Source: Ypsolopha sequella (lineage: Eukaryota; Arthropoda; Insecta; Lepidoptera; Ypsolophidae). From it: a stretch of DNA of 64,000 nt. The DNA is taken from contig OW203992.1 in the NCBI GenBank assembly GCA_934047225.1, positions 12,203,501-12,267,500 of the forward strand. Direction: 5' to 3'. The first letter of the stretch is position 1; each line of letters opens with the position of its first letter. The notes under the pieces were generated by a model. That model was not told the DNA's origin. It was given only the letters and a program-made list of their open reading frames with translations, and searched no databases. Positions 10,556 to 21,292 of the stretch are shown here, one piece after another. A program made the position numbers and the translations under genes.

Positions 10556-12604
10556 GTCGTATGAAACGCGTGAGCATTGGTCATTACATTACGCATAAGG
10601 CTTGATGTTTCATACGATGTTTTTTAACCAACTTAGCTTGTAATGTATATCTATATACAAGTAGGCTTAGCCTATATATATTAGCCTATATTGCTGATAA
10701 TAATTTATTTTGCATTTCTGATGTTTTTAAAAGTTTAAGTTCGAGTGCAATTAGATACATTAATAATTAATATAGCTTGTATTGTCTTTGAAAAAAGTAG
10801 AGTTTTGACAGCGCTAAAAGTAAAATTTCAAAATCTGCTACGCGTGTCACCAAATAAATACATAATTTATCCTGTATTGATAATACTAACTAGTTATTTC
10901 AATTAAAATTAATGTTAACTATTGATATTGTAAATTAAAAATACTGAATGAGTGATGTTTAGACCTCATTAACCTCAAAATACCTCATTGAGTAAAAATG
11001 CAAACCTGTATCTAAAAACTGATCACACAAATATGCAAATATTTTAATCTGTGTAAATATGGCGTTGTCGGCTGCGTGCTGCTTTATTTACATAAATTTC
11101 TAATTTCTGTAGTTGAAACCAATATTCTAATCTACTTTATAACATTTAAACGATAACTTGTATTTGGCGCGACCAAGTTTCGCGCTGCAAATACCGAATT
11201 ACGAGGGTAAATTAGTCGTGCTCGCTGAGATATTTATTGCGGATAAGTTTAAAATTGCGAGTCGAACAAGGATCTGTGGGCGAAGTTCGGAGACTATAGC
11301 TAACAACTTCGCTAATGTCCCTGTCTAGTACAGTACGATATATATCTCAAACGGTACATAGTGTCAACAGAAGAGAGGTTTGTTTCGCCCACAAGATACA
11401 AAATGGACTTATCGCTGTTCTTCGGACACAAATACATAGTAGATTCAAAAGGCATGCTGTTTATCTCACACACAGAGTTTTCAGGTTATAAATACATTTT
11501 TTTGAACAATATTTTTGTAGAAGGCGCAAAGAAACAAAGCACTACTACTTAGAGCCTTTAGAACTGAGCACCCGAACCTTTACAATACTCGTATGAAATA
11601 AATATATGTTTATTCAATAAAGGAAATTAAATTTTCTCGTAAAAATGGTAAGAAGTATTGGTTATGTTTCACCAGTACCAGCCGTCTACCGATAATCAAC
11701 TTGTTTTAGGCAAATCTTAAGTGTAGATAAATGTATAATATTAGTAAACATTTATTCTTCAGCACTAGGTGCAATTCTCAGCGCTAAAAGCTCACGAGTC
11801 TGCGGCACAAGGCCCCGTTTGGTGGCGGTTTCTGCCGCTGGAAGGCTTTGAGGGCCCCCATGTGTACTCCGAGCACTTGGCTTTGAATCCATCCAATACA
11901 ATATTTATCAGTTTCCCATTCTACTGGTTTCTTCGATAAACCGCTTACGAATCTATATTGTGCGAACACATTACGGCACATAGCCTTATAAAAGGGGTAT
12001 ACAGCTGAGCAATTTCACATTGAGCAGGATAATGATCACATCAAATCGCGTTGAATGTGAGGGCATATGTGTGAGGCTGCGCGCTACGGCCCGCTACGCG
12101 CTACGGGCTACGACGTAGCGGAGACAATCTCTACGATGGCTCATTCCCTGCTGCAGTGAACCGAGCGCAGAATTGAATTGGAAGCAAATGTGCCGTAAGG
12201 ACACTGCCGCCGAATATAAAACGGTATCGATTCTCAGTAAGCTGTTTTCCCAATCAAATTAGGAAAAAGCTCCTCAGTGTCATCTCTGTATGGCAAATAT
12301 GATAAGTGTTAAAAATTAAACAAAAAAAATTAGCTACCTATTTATGTGACGTTTAACATAGGTAACCCTAATAATTATTAGGGTTAGTATCTGGGTGATC
12401 GAACCTCACTCGAGACAGATGGTAAAACGTCTAGGTAATGTTTAATATCAAATCACGTCAACGTGCATCTAACGCGCAAAACGGAATACGCCCATTCCCG
12501 TGGACGTCACGCATTGACACCAAGAAGTTTATTAAAAGTTTATTTTATGCCTCTTGATTGACACAGACATTGTTTGTGGAAAATGATGTGGAATTTTCAA
12601 TCTT
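10556..12604. other. No gene seen; candidate non-repetitive region
   Basis: The part at about 10980-11340 has no match to other repeats here, is less AT-rich than its flanks and contains an ATGCAAAT octamer (POU-type site, 11034-11041), so it could be regulatory. The part at 12060-12170 is GC-rich with CTACG/CGTAG repeats. The 63-aa frame at 11361-11552 has no known motif. Confidence 0.3.
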
Positions 12605-12721
12605 GTACAGTCAAGACCACGTTAAGCTATATATTTGCAGTTATACATTAGCTCCTATAGTAAAGTATATAAGACAGGTACAAAGTCCAATGTGTACAGC
12701 TTGTTGTGATCTTGACTGTAC
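12605..12721 (-). mobile_element. Short hairpin element, copy 2 of family
   Basis: The ends GTACAGTCAAGA and TCTTGACTGTAC are inverted. Read on the minus strand the interior matches the 3447-3550 element (AAGCTGTACACATTGGACTT), then TTTGTACCT, CTTATAT and GGAGCTAAT. It is about 13 bp longer than copy 1. Confidence 0.55.
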
Positions 12722-12885
12722 GCAGCAATACAAGATGGGTGATTTGCTCGTGAAAACTCGCAGGAATCGACTTTTCCCAGAAATGAAATCTAGCTAGATT
12801 GATTTTTTGCCGCCGAAAACCCCTATACTTTAAATTTTATCAAAATCCTTAGCGCCGTTTTCTAGAACCCGATTACAAATATGCA

Positions 12886-13070
12886 ACGTATAACAGAAAG
12901 GTGTAACCATATTTGAAGAGCTTATTAGTCAATGGTATAGAACAACTTTTACTATTGAACAAACCCTGCATATCGAAAAAAAAAAACTGTTTCATAGAAA
13001 AATGCAACGCTGTTCTATACTATTGAGTAAATAAGCTCTTCAAATATGGTTACACCTTACTGTTACACGT
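12886..13070. mobile_element. MITE, short form of the 40233-40499 family
   Basis: Inverted arms of about 60 bp (ACGTATAACAGAAAGGTGTA ... TACACCTTACTGTTACACGT) contain the shared ATATTTGAAGAGCTTATT. The copy at 40233-40499 has the same arms but about 80 bp more interior, so this is an internally shortened copy. Confidence 0.7.
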
Positions 13071-13817
13071 AGTATATATACAAATATTGCTCGTTTAATA
13101 GCATTGGATTGGATGGATTGGATGGGTGGATGGAAAAAAGTTCATTTTTCTTCTTAATTATAGTAAACTTTAAAATTTCGCGATTTTCACACATTATGAG
13201 TATAAGATTCGGGTCTTAATCGCGTAAACATACAACATACCTTAATGGTTATGTGCTTGACGTTTCGACGCCTCTGCAGGCTTCTTAATTATAGCTATTT
13301 GAATTGAATGGAACTTAAATTTATTCGAGTTCGGATTCCAGTTACAGAGGACATCATTTCATAACCTATTTAGGCTTGGTATTGCCGGTTCATTAAGTTA
13401 CGTAGCTATAGAGTCTGTAAGGATAACCATGAATTGTCATTATGAGTAACATTTTCTAATGAAATAATTTTAATTGTTTTATCATCTAAAATATGTTATA
13501 ATTGTTGGGGTTACGTTCAAAGCCACTCTGTAGGTTTTCGTATGCTTAGAAATGCAATGATTAAGGAGGGGTGACTTTACTGAGCAAAGGTGCCCCCAAA
13601 TATTACGGCGCTTATTTTCTTATTATACACATATTTAAGTACGTTCACTTATATTCGTTAAACTTTCACGTTGTTGCAATGTTCTCCCTGTCCTAAACTT
13701 CGTTAAATAAATTTCCGCTAAAGTAGACATCATCGTTTGCTACCCTTTCGTTTAATTGAATATGTCTAGGCTTCATATTTTGTAATTTTCTTCATTTACA
13801 CTTTATCTACCTATAGA
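13071..13817. other. No gene seen
   Basis: Contains a degenerate GGATTGGAT/GGATGG run (about 13104-13133) and the TE-like motif CTTGACGTTTCGACGCC at about 13257. Otherwise AT-rich without identifiable features. Confidence 0.35.
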
Positions 13818-13944
13818 GTCGCCTCGCTCCGCTCCACTTTGCTCGGCTCCCCAAATTTATTGAAACCTAACACGCTACTTCTCGCTCCGCTCGTTGTCGC
13901 ACCAATTTTCGTCTTTTTTTAAATCTTACGTTTTCATACTTCAT
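13818..13944 (-). repeat. GAGCGAAGCGGAGC-type dispersed repeat, copy A
   Basis: The minus strand reads from AGTATGAAAACG through GGTGCGACAACGAGCGGAGC, AGCGTGTTAGGTTT and GGGGAGCCGAGC to GGAGCGAGGCGAC. The same ordered blocks occur at 18941-19080, 25900-26036, 26262-26376, 36424-36555 and 48903-49047, with fragments near 42070 and 27290. Confidence 0.6.
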
Positions 13945-15225
13945 GATATGCCCAATTCTACGATATGCTCACGACTTAAGCATGGAATTAGTTCTTTTAA
14001 GTGTTATAAAATGGTACCCAGATACTTTATTTGTATGAATGTATACTAAAATTATGTAACTGTCACGTTAGAAGAGCCATTAGACAAAATATAAATAATA
14101 GACACCATAAGTCACTGATCTATAATGTTAGGTATTATGATATCTATGTGATAATGATAAGTTTTTTTTATACTCGGTACGTGACTTTTTTGTTCGTTGA
14201 CGTATTGTTGTCGAGGATAAAGTGGATTCGATAACGAACAAGTTAAATAATTGCACTCTTTCACGACACAGCTTTAAATTATACTTGTTACAATACACGG
14301 TGTCACAAAAAATAATTACTACAATTTTAAAGCTATGCTTTTGTTTACAGGTAACAAAAAATAAACTGCATCTTTATTAGCCCATCAGACTGAGAGTACC
14401 ACATTATTATAAAATAGGTTAAATATTATTAAAAGAGACGGCCCAACTAGCAAATTCAGTACTTAAAACGATCTCAAGACTACTTTTATTTTCACTTATA
14501 AGAAACTTGTAGCAGGCTACAAAGCTGGATTTGGGCGCAGTTATAGGAGCGTTTATTTCTATAACTATCTTTTAATCAACTAATAAAATGTTACTAAGCT
14601 CTATAATATACTTGACGAAGCGCAATAGCTTCTATAATGATATGAGACTACAAAATTACAAGCACAAATGCTCTTGTTAGTATCTGACATAAGTATTTTA
14701 CCAAGGCAATCTTGTTCATAATGCACTATTAATGTACTTAGCTATTAGTTATAAGTATATTTTATTAGAGGTTATCTTTGTTGTGGCTCCGGTTGGTTTG
14801 TCGTAAATTCATAATAAAAAGGTAAGTTTCTGTTACTTTTATTTTGTATTATTGTAGAATATTCCTATTAATATATTGTAGAATATTACTTATAATAATA
14901 TATATTGTAATTATAGTGTGTGAACTCGTGGGGAAGTCATTTTTACTGTAAATGTGTACGGCAATTTAGTTAGTTTCTCAATGCCCTCCACAAAATAGCA
15001 CATTAATATATTGTTGTAATAAAATTATTGCATCAATAATTGATAATCAATCATTATTCTTTTGAATAGTCGCCATGTTTTGAAATTGCTCTTAATTAAG
15101 TACTTTGTAGAACCATTGTAGGTAAATTAGTACTTGTAGCAGTTTCAGTCCAGATAACAGGCCTCCATTTTAAAATAAATTAGGGTTCCCTTGAAATCTT
15201 CTTGCTAATGTTTAAATTTTCTTTT

Positions 15226-15540
15226 TTAAGGGTTTACAAGATGGTTGTATTTCTTGATGTCGACTGTTTTTTTGACAAAATATTCATTGATTTTACTGAC
15301 AAATATGAGATTTTCAACTTCTTCACTTTCTGAGTGATAGGCTAAGGGTGAAAAAATATTTTCGGTTGCGGAACCCTCATTTACTTCACGTGCATTTGCA
15401 CTTGACGCGCTTGATTTACTTCCTGATCCTGTTGATTTTATTCCTGAAGAACCTGCGTTCAATAATTTTTTATACCTATTTGTCACTTTTTTCCTATAAC
15501 CACCACTCTTTTTCAATCGTTTCCAATCGCTTAAATTCAT
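15226..15540 (-). CDS. Hypothetical basic 104-aa protein inside the 14442-16125 element
   Basis: It starts at an ATG (MNLSDWKRLKKSGGYRKKV) with a strongly basic N-terminus of about 28 residues. A Ser/Gly-rich linker follows (about 30-50), then an acidic patch and a hydrophobic/lysine tail. A compact basic N-terminus followed by a low-complexity linker is typical of first exons of transposon proteins, but I cannot assign a family and no catalytic domain is present. It is either the remnant or first exon of a larger transposase gene, or non-functional. It lies centrally in the element with AT-rich sequence on both sides. Confidence 0.35.
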   Translation of the reverse strand: MNLSDWKRLKKSGGYRKKVTNRYKKLLNAGSSGIKSTGSGSKSSASSANAREVNEGSATENIFSPLAYHSESEEVENLIFVSKINEYFVKKTVDIKKYNHLVNP

Positions 15541-15846
15541 GTTTATCTTATTTTCTCAAGACAAAAGGAAATAACTGAATTTCAACAAAATGGCTGACGT
15601 TTACTAATATAGTAGTTTATAAGCTTTTTTGATATTTTAGCGCACTTATTAAGTACTATTAGACTTAAAAGAGTCTCAAGCAAGCCTATAACGTTGCAAA
15701 CTTATAGTGATCTCAGCTAAGTATGTTATAATTATCTTGTACTCTCACAAAATGATAATATAGGATCAAAATATTATCCAGGACTATTTAGTCTTACTGC
15801 AAACAATTACAGGAGTCTTATTCCTTAAAGTGTCCTAAAAGATAAT

Positions 15847-16070
15847 CTTGTAGCTAACTATAAGACTGAGATACAAAAGCAAATACTCCTGAGGATATCT
15901 ATGCTTGTGAAATGCTATTACTAGTAAAAATGTCCTATAAATGTTTTATAGGCCAGTCTTGTAGCCAACTATAAGACTGAGTTATAAAAACTAATGCACT
16001 TGAGTATGTTAAGGCTTGGCAAATGCTTTTATAAGTTAAAGAGTCTACCGCAATGCCTTTATAAGAACGT
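15847..16070. repeat. About 111 bp subterminal tandem repeat
   Basis: CTTGTAGCTAACTATAAGAC at 15847 recurs at 15958 with one substitution, and the following bases align (AATACTCCTGAGGATATCTA versus TAATGCACTTGAGTATGTTA). A degenerate unit may precede. These are probably subterminal binding-type repeats of the 14442-16125 element. Confidence 0.55.
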
Positions 16071-16353
16071 TATTAGTACTGATAGACTTATAATCTGTCT
16101 TTATAGGATTACTTTGCTTGTTGGGGGGGGCACGTATTCATTCAACAAGTAGTTCAGCCTAAAGAATTTTCGATTGAGTAGCAAGAAGGAAAGGTATGTG
16201 AACATTTTATTACAAGCTTTTATTTAAGTTCATCTCTGTGTTAGTAAGTATGTCTGTGTCAATTCTTGCAACTTGAATTTAAAACCAGGGGCATTATTAT
16301 CTACCATCATCAATTAAGATTTCTTAATTATGTTGAAAATAATAAAATGAAGA

Positions 16354-17237
16354 TGTACACCAATGATATTAGAAGAAAGTGTAGATAGGTTATAGCGATC
16401 CGCGAGTGGCACGTTAGAACTTTACTAATTTGCCAACCTGAACTAAGTATCCCGTTGGCGCAGGGTTGCCATCCGTACGAGGTTTCTCGTACAAGTACGA
16501 GATTTAGAGGTCTCGGTACGAGGTACGAGCTCACATCCATCTTCGCACGAAATTTTACGAGATTTATGAATACAAATTTTAATTTTATTCGTGGATACAA
16601 ATTATATTTTGGAACGCACCTTAGTCGGGAACGAGATACACTGCTGCTATCACTGAGAGTGTAAGTTATAAGCAGCATTGTACACCGTTTTCCGGAAATT
16701 ATTTGATACCGCTAGGGAATTCCCCCGATATTAAACTTCGAAAATTTTTTTTTTTTATGTTGGTAGCAATGGGTATGTTTGCACACTCGCTTGTCTACAA
16801 ATATAGTTAGCAATCTTTTGAATCTTTGGTACGCACGTAGTTTCACATAGGAAGAAAGGCACACAGGAAGATGAAACAGATAATGATGCTATAGAGGATA
16901 TTATATTTGATAACTCAGTTCTTCAGCCGTAGTATTTCTGTGCTATCAGTTTTATTATAGTTTAGGTGCATTTATTTTTAATTACCTAAGATACACTAAG
17001 TATTAAAATTTCATATTATATTGAACTCAGCGCACGACGAACATCACACGGGACGACGCACAGCAACATATAGGTCTTGTCTCTTTTCCGTTTGCGATAA
17101 TTATGAGCTCGACGTGTCAATGTGACATTGCAATACTACGTAATTGACTGAAGTCATTTATGTTGTGTGCCGTTTTAGAAGTTCGAATCTTGTGTAGGTA
17201 ACCTATCTACACTTTCTTCTAATATCATTGGTGTACA
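16354..17237 (+). mobile_element. Element with perfect 39 bp inverted ends and hAT-like interior
   Basis: Bases 16354-16392 and 17199-17237 are exact reverse complements (TGTACACCAATGATATTAGA...). Inside, CAGGGTTGCCATCC at 16460 resembles the 5' terminus of arthropod hAT transposons. A stretch near 16847-16932 reads KKGTQEDETDNDAIEDIIF then DNSVLQP and a stop, after a possible TTTCACATAG splice acceptor. No matching second hAT end (TGGCAACCCTG) is visible. Inference: a partly deleted transposon, or a hAT scrap captured between two inverted copies of another sequence. Confidence 0.5.
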
Positions 17238-17370
17238 CTATTAATGATAACTACGACTAGCTATAACTAAATACCACTAGTTCTACATCAATATACAAAC
17301 CTGATATGCCATCGCACTCTATCGCATTCAGCTTGATCAGGTAATGGTAGATGTAAGTTGGGTAAATCTA

Positions 17371-17414
17371 TCCATCCATCCATCAGCTTGTGTTCGTCTA
17401 CTGCTGGCCTTTCC
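17371..17414 (-). mobile_element. LINE 3' tail scrap
   Basis: The minus strand reads GGAAAGGCCAGCAGTAGACG ... CTGATGGATGGATGG, a decayed version of the GGAAAGGCTTATGTCCAGCA ending seen at 7870 and 23980. A similar piece is at 48480-48540. Confidence 0.4.
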
Positions 17415-17682
17415 AATATTTTGCGACTTTTGGCTATTGTTGGCTTGTCTTTGCTGTACGTGGTCTCCATTCCAACAACTTTCGCAAAATAAATAAATAA
17501 AATCTAAATTTAAATTAATATGACATAATTGACATACGAGTACTCAGTATAAAATACCTCCATTTGAAAATCCATTTTAGCCCAAGTGCGCTATCTGATG
17601 ACAAAATAAAAAGCGTTGGGCTCTAATTTTCGCACACTAACGAAAGATGTCGGTAAAAATAAAGGTTGTGACGTTTCTACAG

Positions 17683-17823
17683 ACTCGACATGATGCGGAC
17701 GCTGACTCAACGATGCGAGGAGCACTTAAGTGGCCCCTTCCCGCTAAGCTGCGATATAAATGCTTTCGGTGTTTACGACGGCCTGATGGCTTTGATCTCA
17801 ATGAAACTTTGTACACATCTTAA
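17683..17823 (+). pseudogene. Possible decayed ORF fragment, family unknown
   Basis: A 47-codon frame with no start ends at TAA: THRDADADS-like beginning (TRHDADADSTMRG), middle KLRYKCFRCLRRPDGFDLN. It is less AT-biased than the flanks and looks protein-like, preceded by a possible splice acceptor (TTTCTACAG). It may be a transposon ORF scrap or an exon; I cannot name a family. Confidence 0.22.
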
Positions 17824-18144
17824 GATATGTTTCCCTTCCCCCCACACCACACTCCGACCCATCTGTCATCGAGATGTGCGAGGTGGCGAGATATTCAAAC
17901 GGCGCCAAATTTGTGAAATGGTTTCAGGTAAAAAACTGTTTTCCATGAAACGGTAACTGTTTATCGGTTTGGTAAAAATAATATAGATAGTAGCCAATAA
18001 GGCTGATAGGTTCATCTTACAAAAAAAGCAAAAGTTCAAGTTTGCTCGATAGAAAAACTTACGAATTTACCTCTAAATTTCATGTTTTTCGAGTGTTAAG
18101 GGGCTTTCCTTCCACCATACAGCCTTGAAATTTGTACTTAAAAT
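17824..18144. other. No gene seen
   Basis: Contains TTGCTCGATAGAAAAAC (18042-18058), similar to a motif at 24443, possibly a repeat edge. Nothing else is recognised. Confidence 0.3.
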
Positions 18145-18355
18145 AAGTGAACTTATTGTTCCCGTCTATCAATCTCAAAATATTTTAATAATTTCATCTA
18201 GAAGCTGAGTTATTAAATAAAACCTCAGGTTTTTGTGGACGCGTGTTTGTTGGTGGTCGTAACAGGCACGGATGAGAGCGGGCTATTTTAAACTAAAAGG
18301 AAACGTCGTAGAGTTCAGTTCTGATTGATGCAAAATGAGGTGTTTAATCTGACTT
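18145..18355 (+). repeat. Conserved dispersed repeat, copy 1
   Basis: It shares about 200 bp at high identity with 41838-42050 in the same orientation, e.g. AATTTCATCTAGAAGCTGAG, GGTGGTCGTAACAGGCACGG and GAGAGCGGGCTATTTT. Family not recognised. Similarity stops abruptly on the right, after CTGACT in this copy and CCGACT in copy 2. Confidence 0.65.
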
Positions 18356-18654
18356 TATATGGGATACAATATTTTCAGTCACCTAAGTTTACATTTGACA
18401 CTAATTTGCAATACCTTAATTAATTCAAATCTTTCACAGCCCGCGGCGCAGTTACAAATTAAGTATTTTGTCACGGCGCCCTACCCCTAGCTATTTGAAA
18501 AAGACACAGTCGAAAGAAATATGTACCTACAATATTAGTAGATAGGTTAGGTAGATAGGAACAAAAATTGAAATATCTACAATATGAAGTTGAGCCTTTT
18601 TATTATAAAAGAAATGAAACAGAAAACAACAAGAAAGATAGAGGATCGACTCAC

Positions 18655-18724
18655 GGCGGCGCGGCGCCCCTCTTTACTTTCTATGGCGCACCAGGGTGCC
18701 GCGGCGCACACTTTGGGAACCCCT
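18655..18724 (-). mobile_element. hAT-like transposon terminus
   Basis: The minus strand begins CAGGGGTTCCCAAAGTGTGC and continues into GCCGCGGCACCCTGGTGCGCC, closely resembling the terminal sequence of hAT elements (CAGNGGTTCCCAAA type). The opposite terminus was not found; candidate related GC-rich sequence lies at 18435-18485. Probably a solo or heavily deleted end. Confidence 0.45.
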
Positions 18725-18940
18725 GCCTTAATCAATTCTCAAGAAATATATAAGTCTTCATATAATATAAACGGTCTATATATAAGTGTGAATCATCATA
18801 TAGCCTGAAAATAAGGTCTGTCCTCAAAAAATTCGTTTAATTCGTTCAATCATCAAAATGGTATATCTGTCATCTAATAAATATATGAGTTCCTTAATTC
18901 TATAAAAAAATCGTAAAAAGTTCATAGAATTGGGCAGACC

Positions 18941-19080
18941 GTAAAGTATGAAGTCGAAAATCTTTCACCAAAAGTCAAAAAATAGGTGCGACGACGAGCG
19001 AGCGGTGCGAGGAGGAGCGTGTTAGGTGTACATGTGAATACATTTGGTGAGCTGAGCGAAGCGAGGCTACCCTCCTAATT
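18941..19080 (+). repeat. GAGCGAAGCGGAGC-type dispersed repeat, copy B
   Basis: Ordered blocks: GTAAAGTATGAAGTCGAAAA, TTTCACCAAAAGTCAAAAAA, GGTGCGACGACGAGCG, GGAGCGTGTTAGGTG, GAGCGAAGCGAGGC and ACCCTCC. Confidence 0.6.
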
Positions 19081-19377
19081 TTATAAAAATATATGTTATG
19101 ACAGGCCTGGGCATTCATAAATTTTTAGGTAAACATTTTTACATTGTTTGGTGATTCAATTTTGGTGACATTTCTATTATTTTGAAACCCAATATATTTT
19201 GTGATGATTCAAGGGGGCATGGCACGGCATTATTTCAAATAATTCTTAATTAATATTAAGCTAAGCGTTTTGATAATACATTATTTTGTGATTCAATTTA
19301 GGTGACAGATCTATTATTTTAGGAACAAATAAAACCTAACAAAGTAAACCTAAAATCGGAAATATTTATAATAAATA

Positions 19378-20160
19378 GAAAATGCTGGCCAGATCGCTGC
19401 CGTCGTTAGGAAGGATGCCCAAAAGACTGGCGGCGTTGCCACGTTGAATGGCGAAATTAATTCTTTGGCCAAAGTAGCTTCCAGCCCTTCGGTCACCTGA
19501 AGCCTAGAACAAGCGCGACGAAATTTCTTTTGTAAAGTCACCGCGCTTCTGGACCCCACGGCCCAAGAGTCTCTACAGCAAAAGGCACAAAGGCCCTTGC
19601 CAAGAGCTCCATACATGCGCCCTTATTGCGGTCATTTGGACATGAGACTGTGCCAATATATCAACGCACGTTGCGTCCCATATCAGTGACCGCACGTTTT
19701 TCCAAGGAATGAGCGTCATTCCGTAGGGCCGCCTGCCATCGTCGCGCGCTGTGCTCTTTGGCTCTAATATAGCCGGCACATTGGCACTGGCAAGGGGCCG
19801 ACGAATGACATCATTCAAGGTAGCATGGCGCGGCAGACGCCCAGCACTATGCTGACAAGATAGGCCATGGTGGTCCAATTGATCGACACTGTGTCCACAA
19901 CGGCATCAGCGATGTGGCTCATTTATTTTAGCTCCTACTCTTACCGACAGCCAGGCTGAATGTAGTCCTCCCCAATAGGGTTCCGATATTGGCAGATGGT
20001 AATGCATTTAACCAATAACCCGACTCTGGCTTGCTAGTTACTAGAAGACCAGATCGTTCTGCAGGGTTTATTGAAGTTTCCAGTAGGTTTGTTTGAACCT
20101 GACTGCAGAGCGGCACGTCCCAAAGCTTTTGCGAAGCCATAACTTTTTCACTTCCCATGT
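19378..20160 (-). pseudogene. Degenerate retroelement ORF, C-terminal region
   Basis: Read leftward, in shifting frames, an ordered protein signature appears. First comes SGYWLNALPSANIGTLL (from about 20030). Then [20 protein letters not shown] (about 19865-19805), then EPK...[14 protein letters not shown] (about 19760-19705) and WDATC.DILA. Finally SGD.RAGSYFGQRI and FAIQRGNAASLLGILP (about 19500-19400) follow. This order matches the C-terminal part of a reverse-transcriptase-type protein family repeated across invertebrate genomes. The RPDG...W...WD motifs are reminiscent of a restriction-endonuclease-like domain (inference). Stops and frameshifts (for example at about 19577 and 19514) break it. 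Pieces of the same protein occur at 42553-42660, 56310-56530 and 57540-57723. No RT core is seen upstream. Confidence 0.6.
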
Positions 20161-20169
20161 TATACATTG

Positions 20170-21079
20170 CTCTTATCTAAAAGTTGTATTTTGGTCGTTA
20201 TATAAATAGTTTAAAAACAAAAAAGGACAAACAAAAGAAGGATTGGTAAAAAATTCAAAAACATTTTTTCGTCTACGTAAGTGAAAAGGCGCTCGACAAA
20301 AATAAACTTCGCTTTGTTATATTATAAGTATAAGATAAGAGGAATACATTTTTACCCAACATTCAACCGCCGAAAAGCGGTTATCCCCTTTCTTTTATAA
20401 ATGTCAAAGGGACAATTTGTACCACTCTGAGAGGTAAGGGTTAAGTGAACTTATGTAGTTTGTTCCTGAAACATACAGGAAGGGAATAAAATAAAATCAC
20501 CTAGATTTATGATCTGGATTCTGGTCAGGATAACCGGTTATAGCCTTGTTTTGTGTTTAGACTGAGAATTGTTATGGCCCTGGTTGTAGCTTTGAAATAA
20601 TAGCCCACAACGAGGATTTGTGCTCGATTTATTGTGAAACTACATTGACATTATTCAGGTATGAGGGAGACAATAAAAACTCGTGTTGTAATTGTTAGAG
20701 ATGCCTGGCAACGTGGAGTCAATGTTATTATTTGAATTCATAATTTTGATTTTTTACAGTAAATTTAACAATAAAAAATTCAGACAAATATAAATCTGTA
20801 AAAAGAAATATACATATATGTGTACAGCGACAGGAGAAAGTGCGGGCGATTTTATACTGACATGTATGTATTCGCCCGCGCTCCCGCCATGTCGCATACT
20901 TCACATACAAAATTATAATAAAGGAAACGTCAAAAATTATGTTAAAGAATTGCAGGAAACATTCAAAACAATAACAAATAACTATTTTATTTTTATTTAA
21001 ATATTCAATATCATACTTTTAGTTACCTACCTATAATTTATAATTACAAACTTTTACCTTTTATATTTATATCTATATA
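20170..21079. other. No gene seen
   Basis: AT-rich sequence ending at the TA target dinucleotide of the Tc1 insertion. The local GC-rich patch at 20820-20895 (GTGCGGGCGATTTT...TCGCCCGCGC) is a weak inverted pair. Confidence 0.4.
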
Positions 21080-21207
21080 CACTGGACAGCAAATAAACCG
21101 GGCCACCCACCACCTTGGAACTCTAGTTCGATTCTCTCAAAAAGTATAGAACTTACAACTATCAAAGTTATACCCACAGAAAGTGCGTTTCATGATAATT
21201 AAAATGA
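21080..21207. repeat. Left terminal inverted repeat of Tc1 element
   Basis: 128 bp, the outer 29 identical to the right end. The inner block ACTTACAACTATCAAAG is matched imperfectly on the other side (internal direct-repeat-like organisation is possible). Confidence 0.88.
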
Positions 21208-21292
21208 ATCGAAACTCATTGGGATTAATCAATTTATTAACTGTTTATTAAGGGTTTTACAAAGAAGAGTCGTTTTCCAGCCGTGTTAATCG

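Larger units (their letters stand above)
14442..16125 (-). mobile_element. Unclassified DNA element with 13 bp ends and subterminal repeats
   Basis: The ends are CCCAACTAGCAAA (14442-14454) and TTTGCTTGTTGGG (16113-16125), inverted with one mismatch. Subterminal regions are rich in a CTATAAGACT-type motif, and on the right are organised as about 111 bp tandem units (15847-16070). A 104-aa ORF sits between on the minus strand. A G run at the right end hides any target duplication. The ends do not match superfamilies I can name with confidence. Confidence 0.4.

Noticed and set aside
17683..17823. Confident host exon
   Set aside because: The protein-like stretch has a possible splice acceptor, but no family, no partner exon and a nearby repeat-like motif. 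Kept only as a low-confidence fragment.
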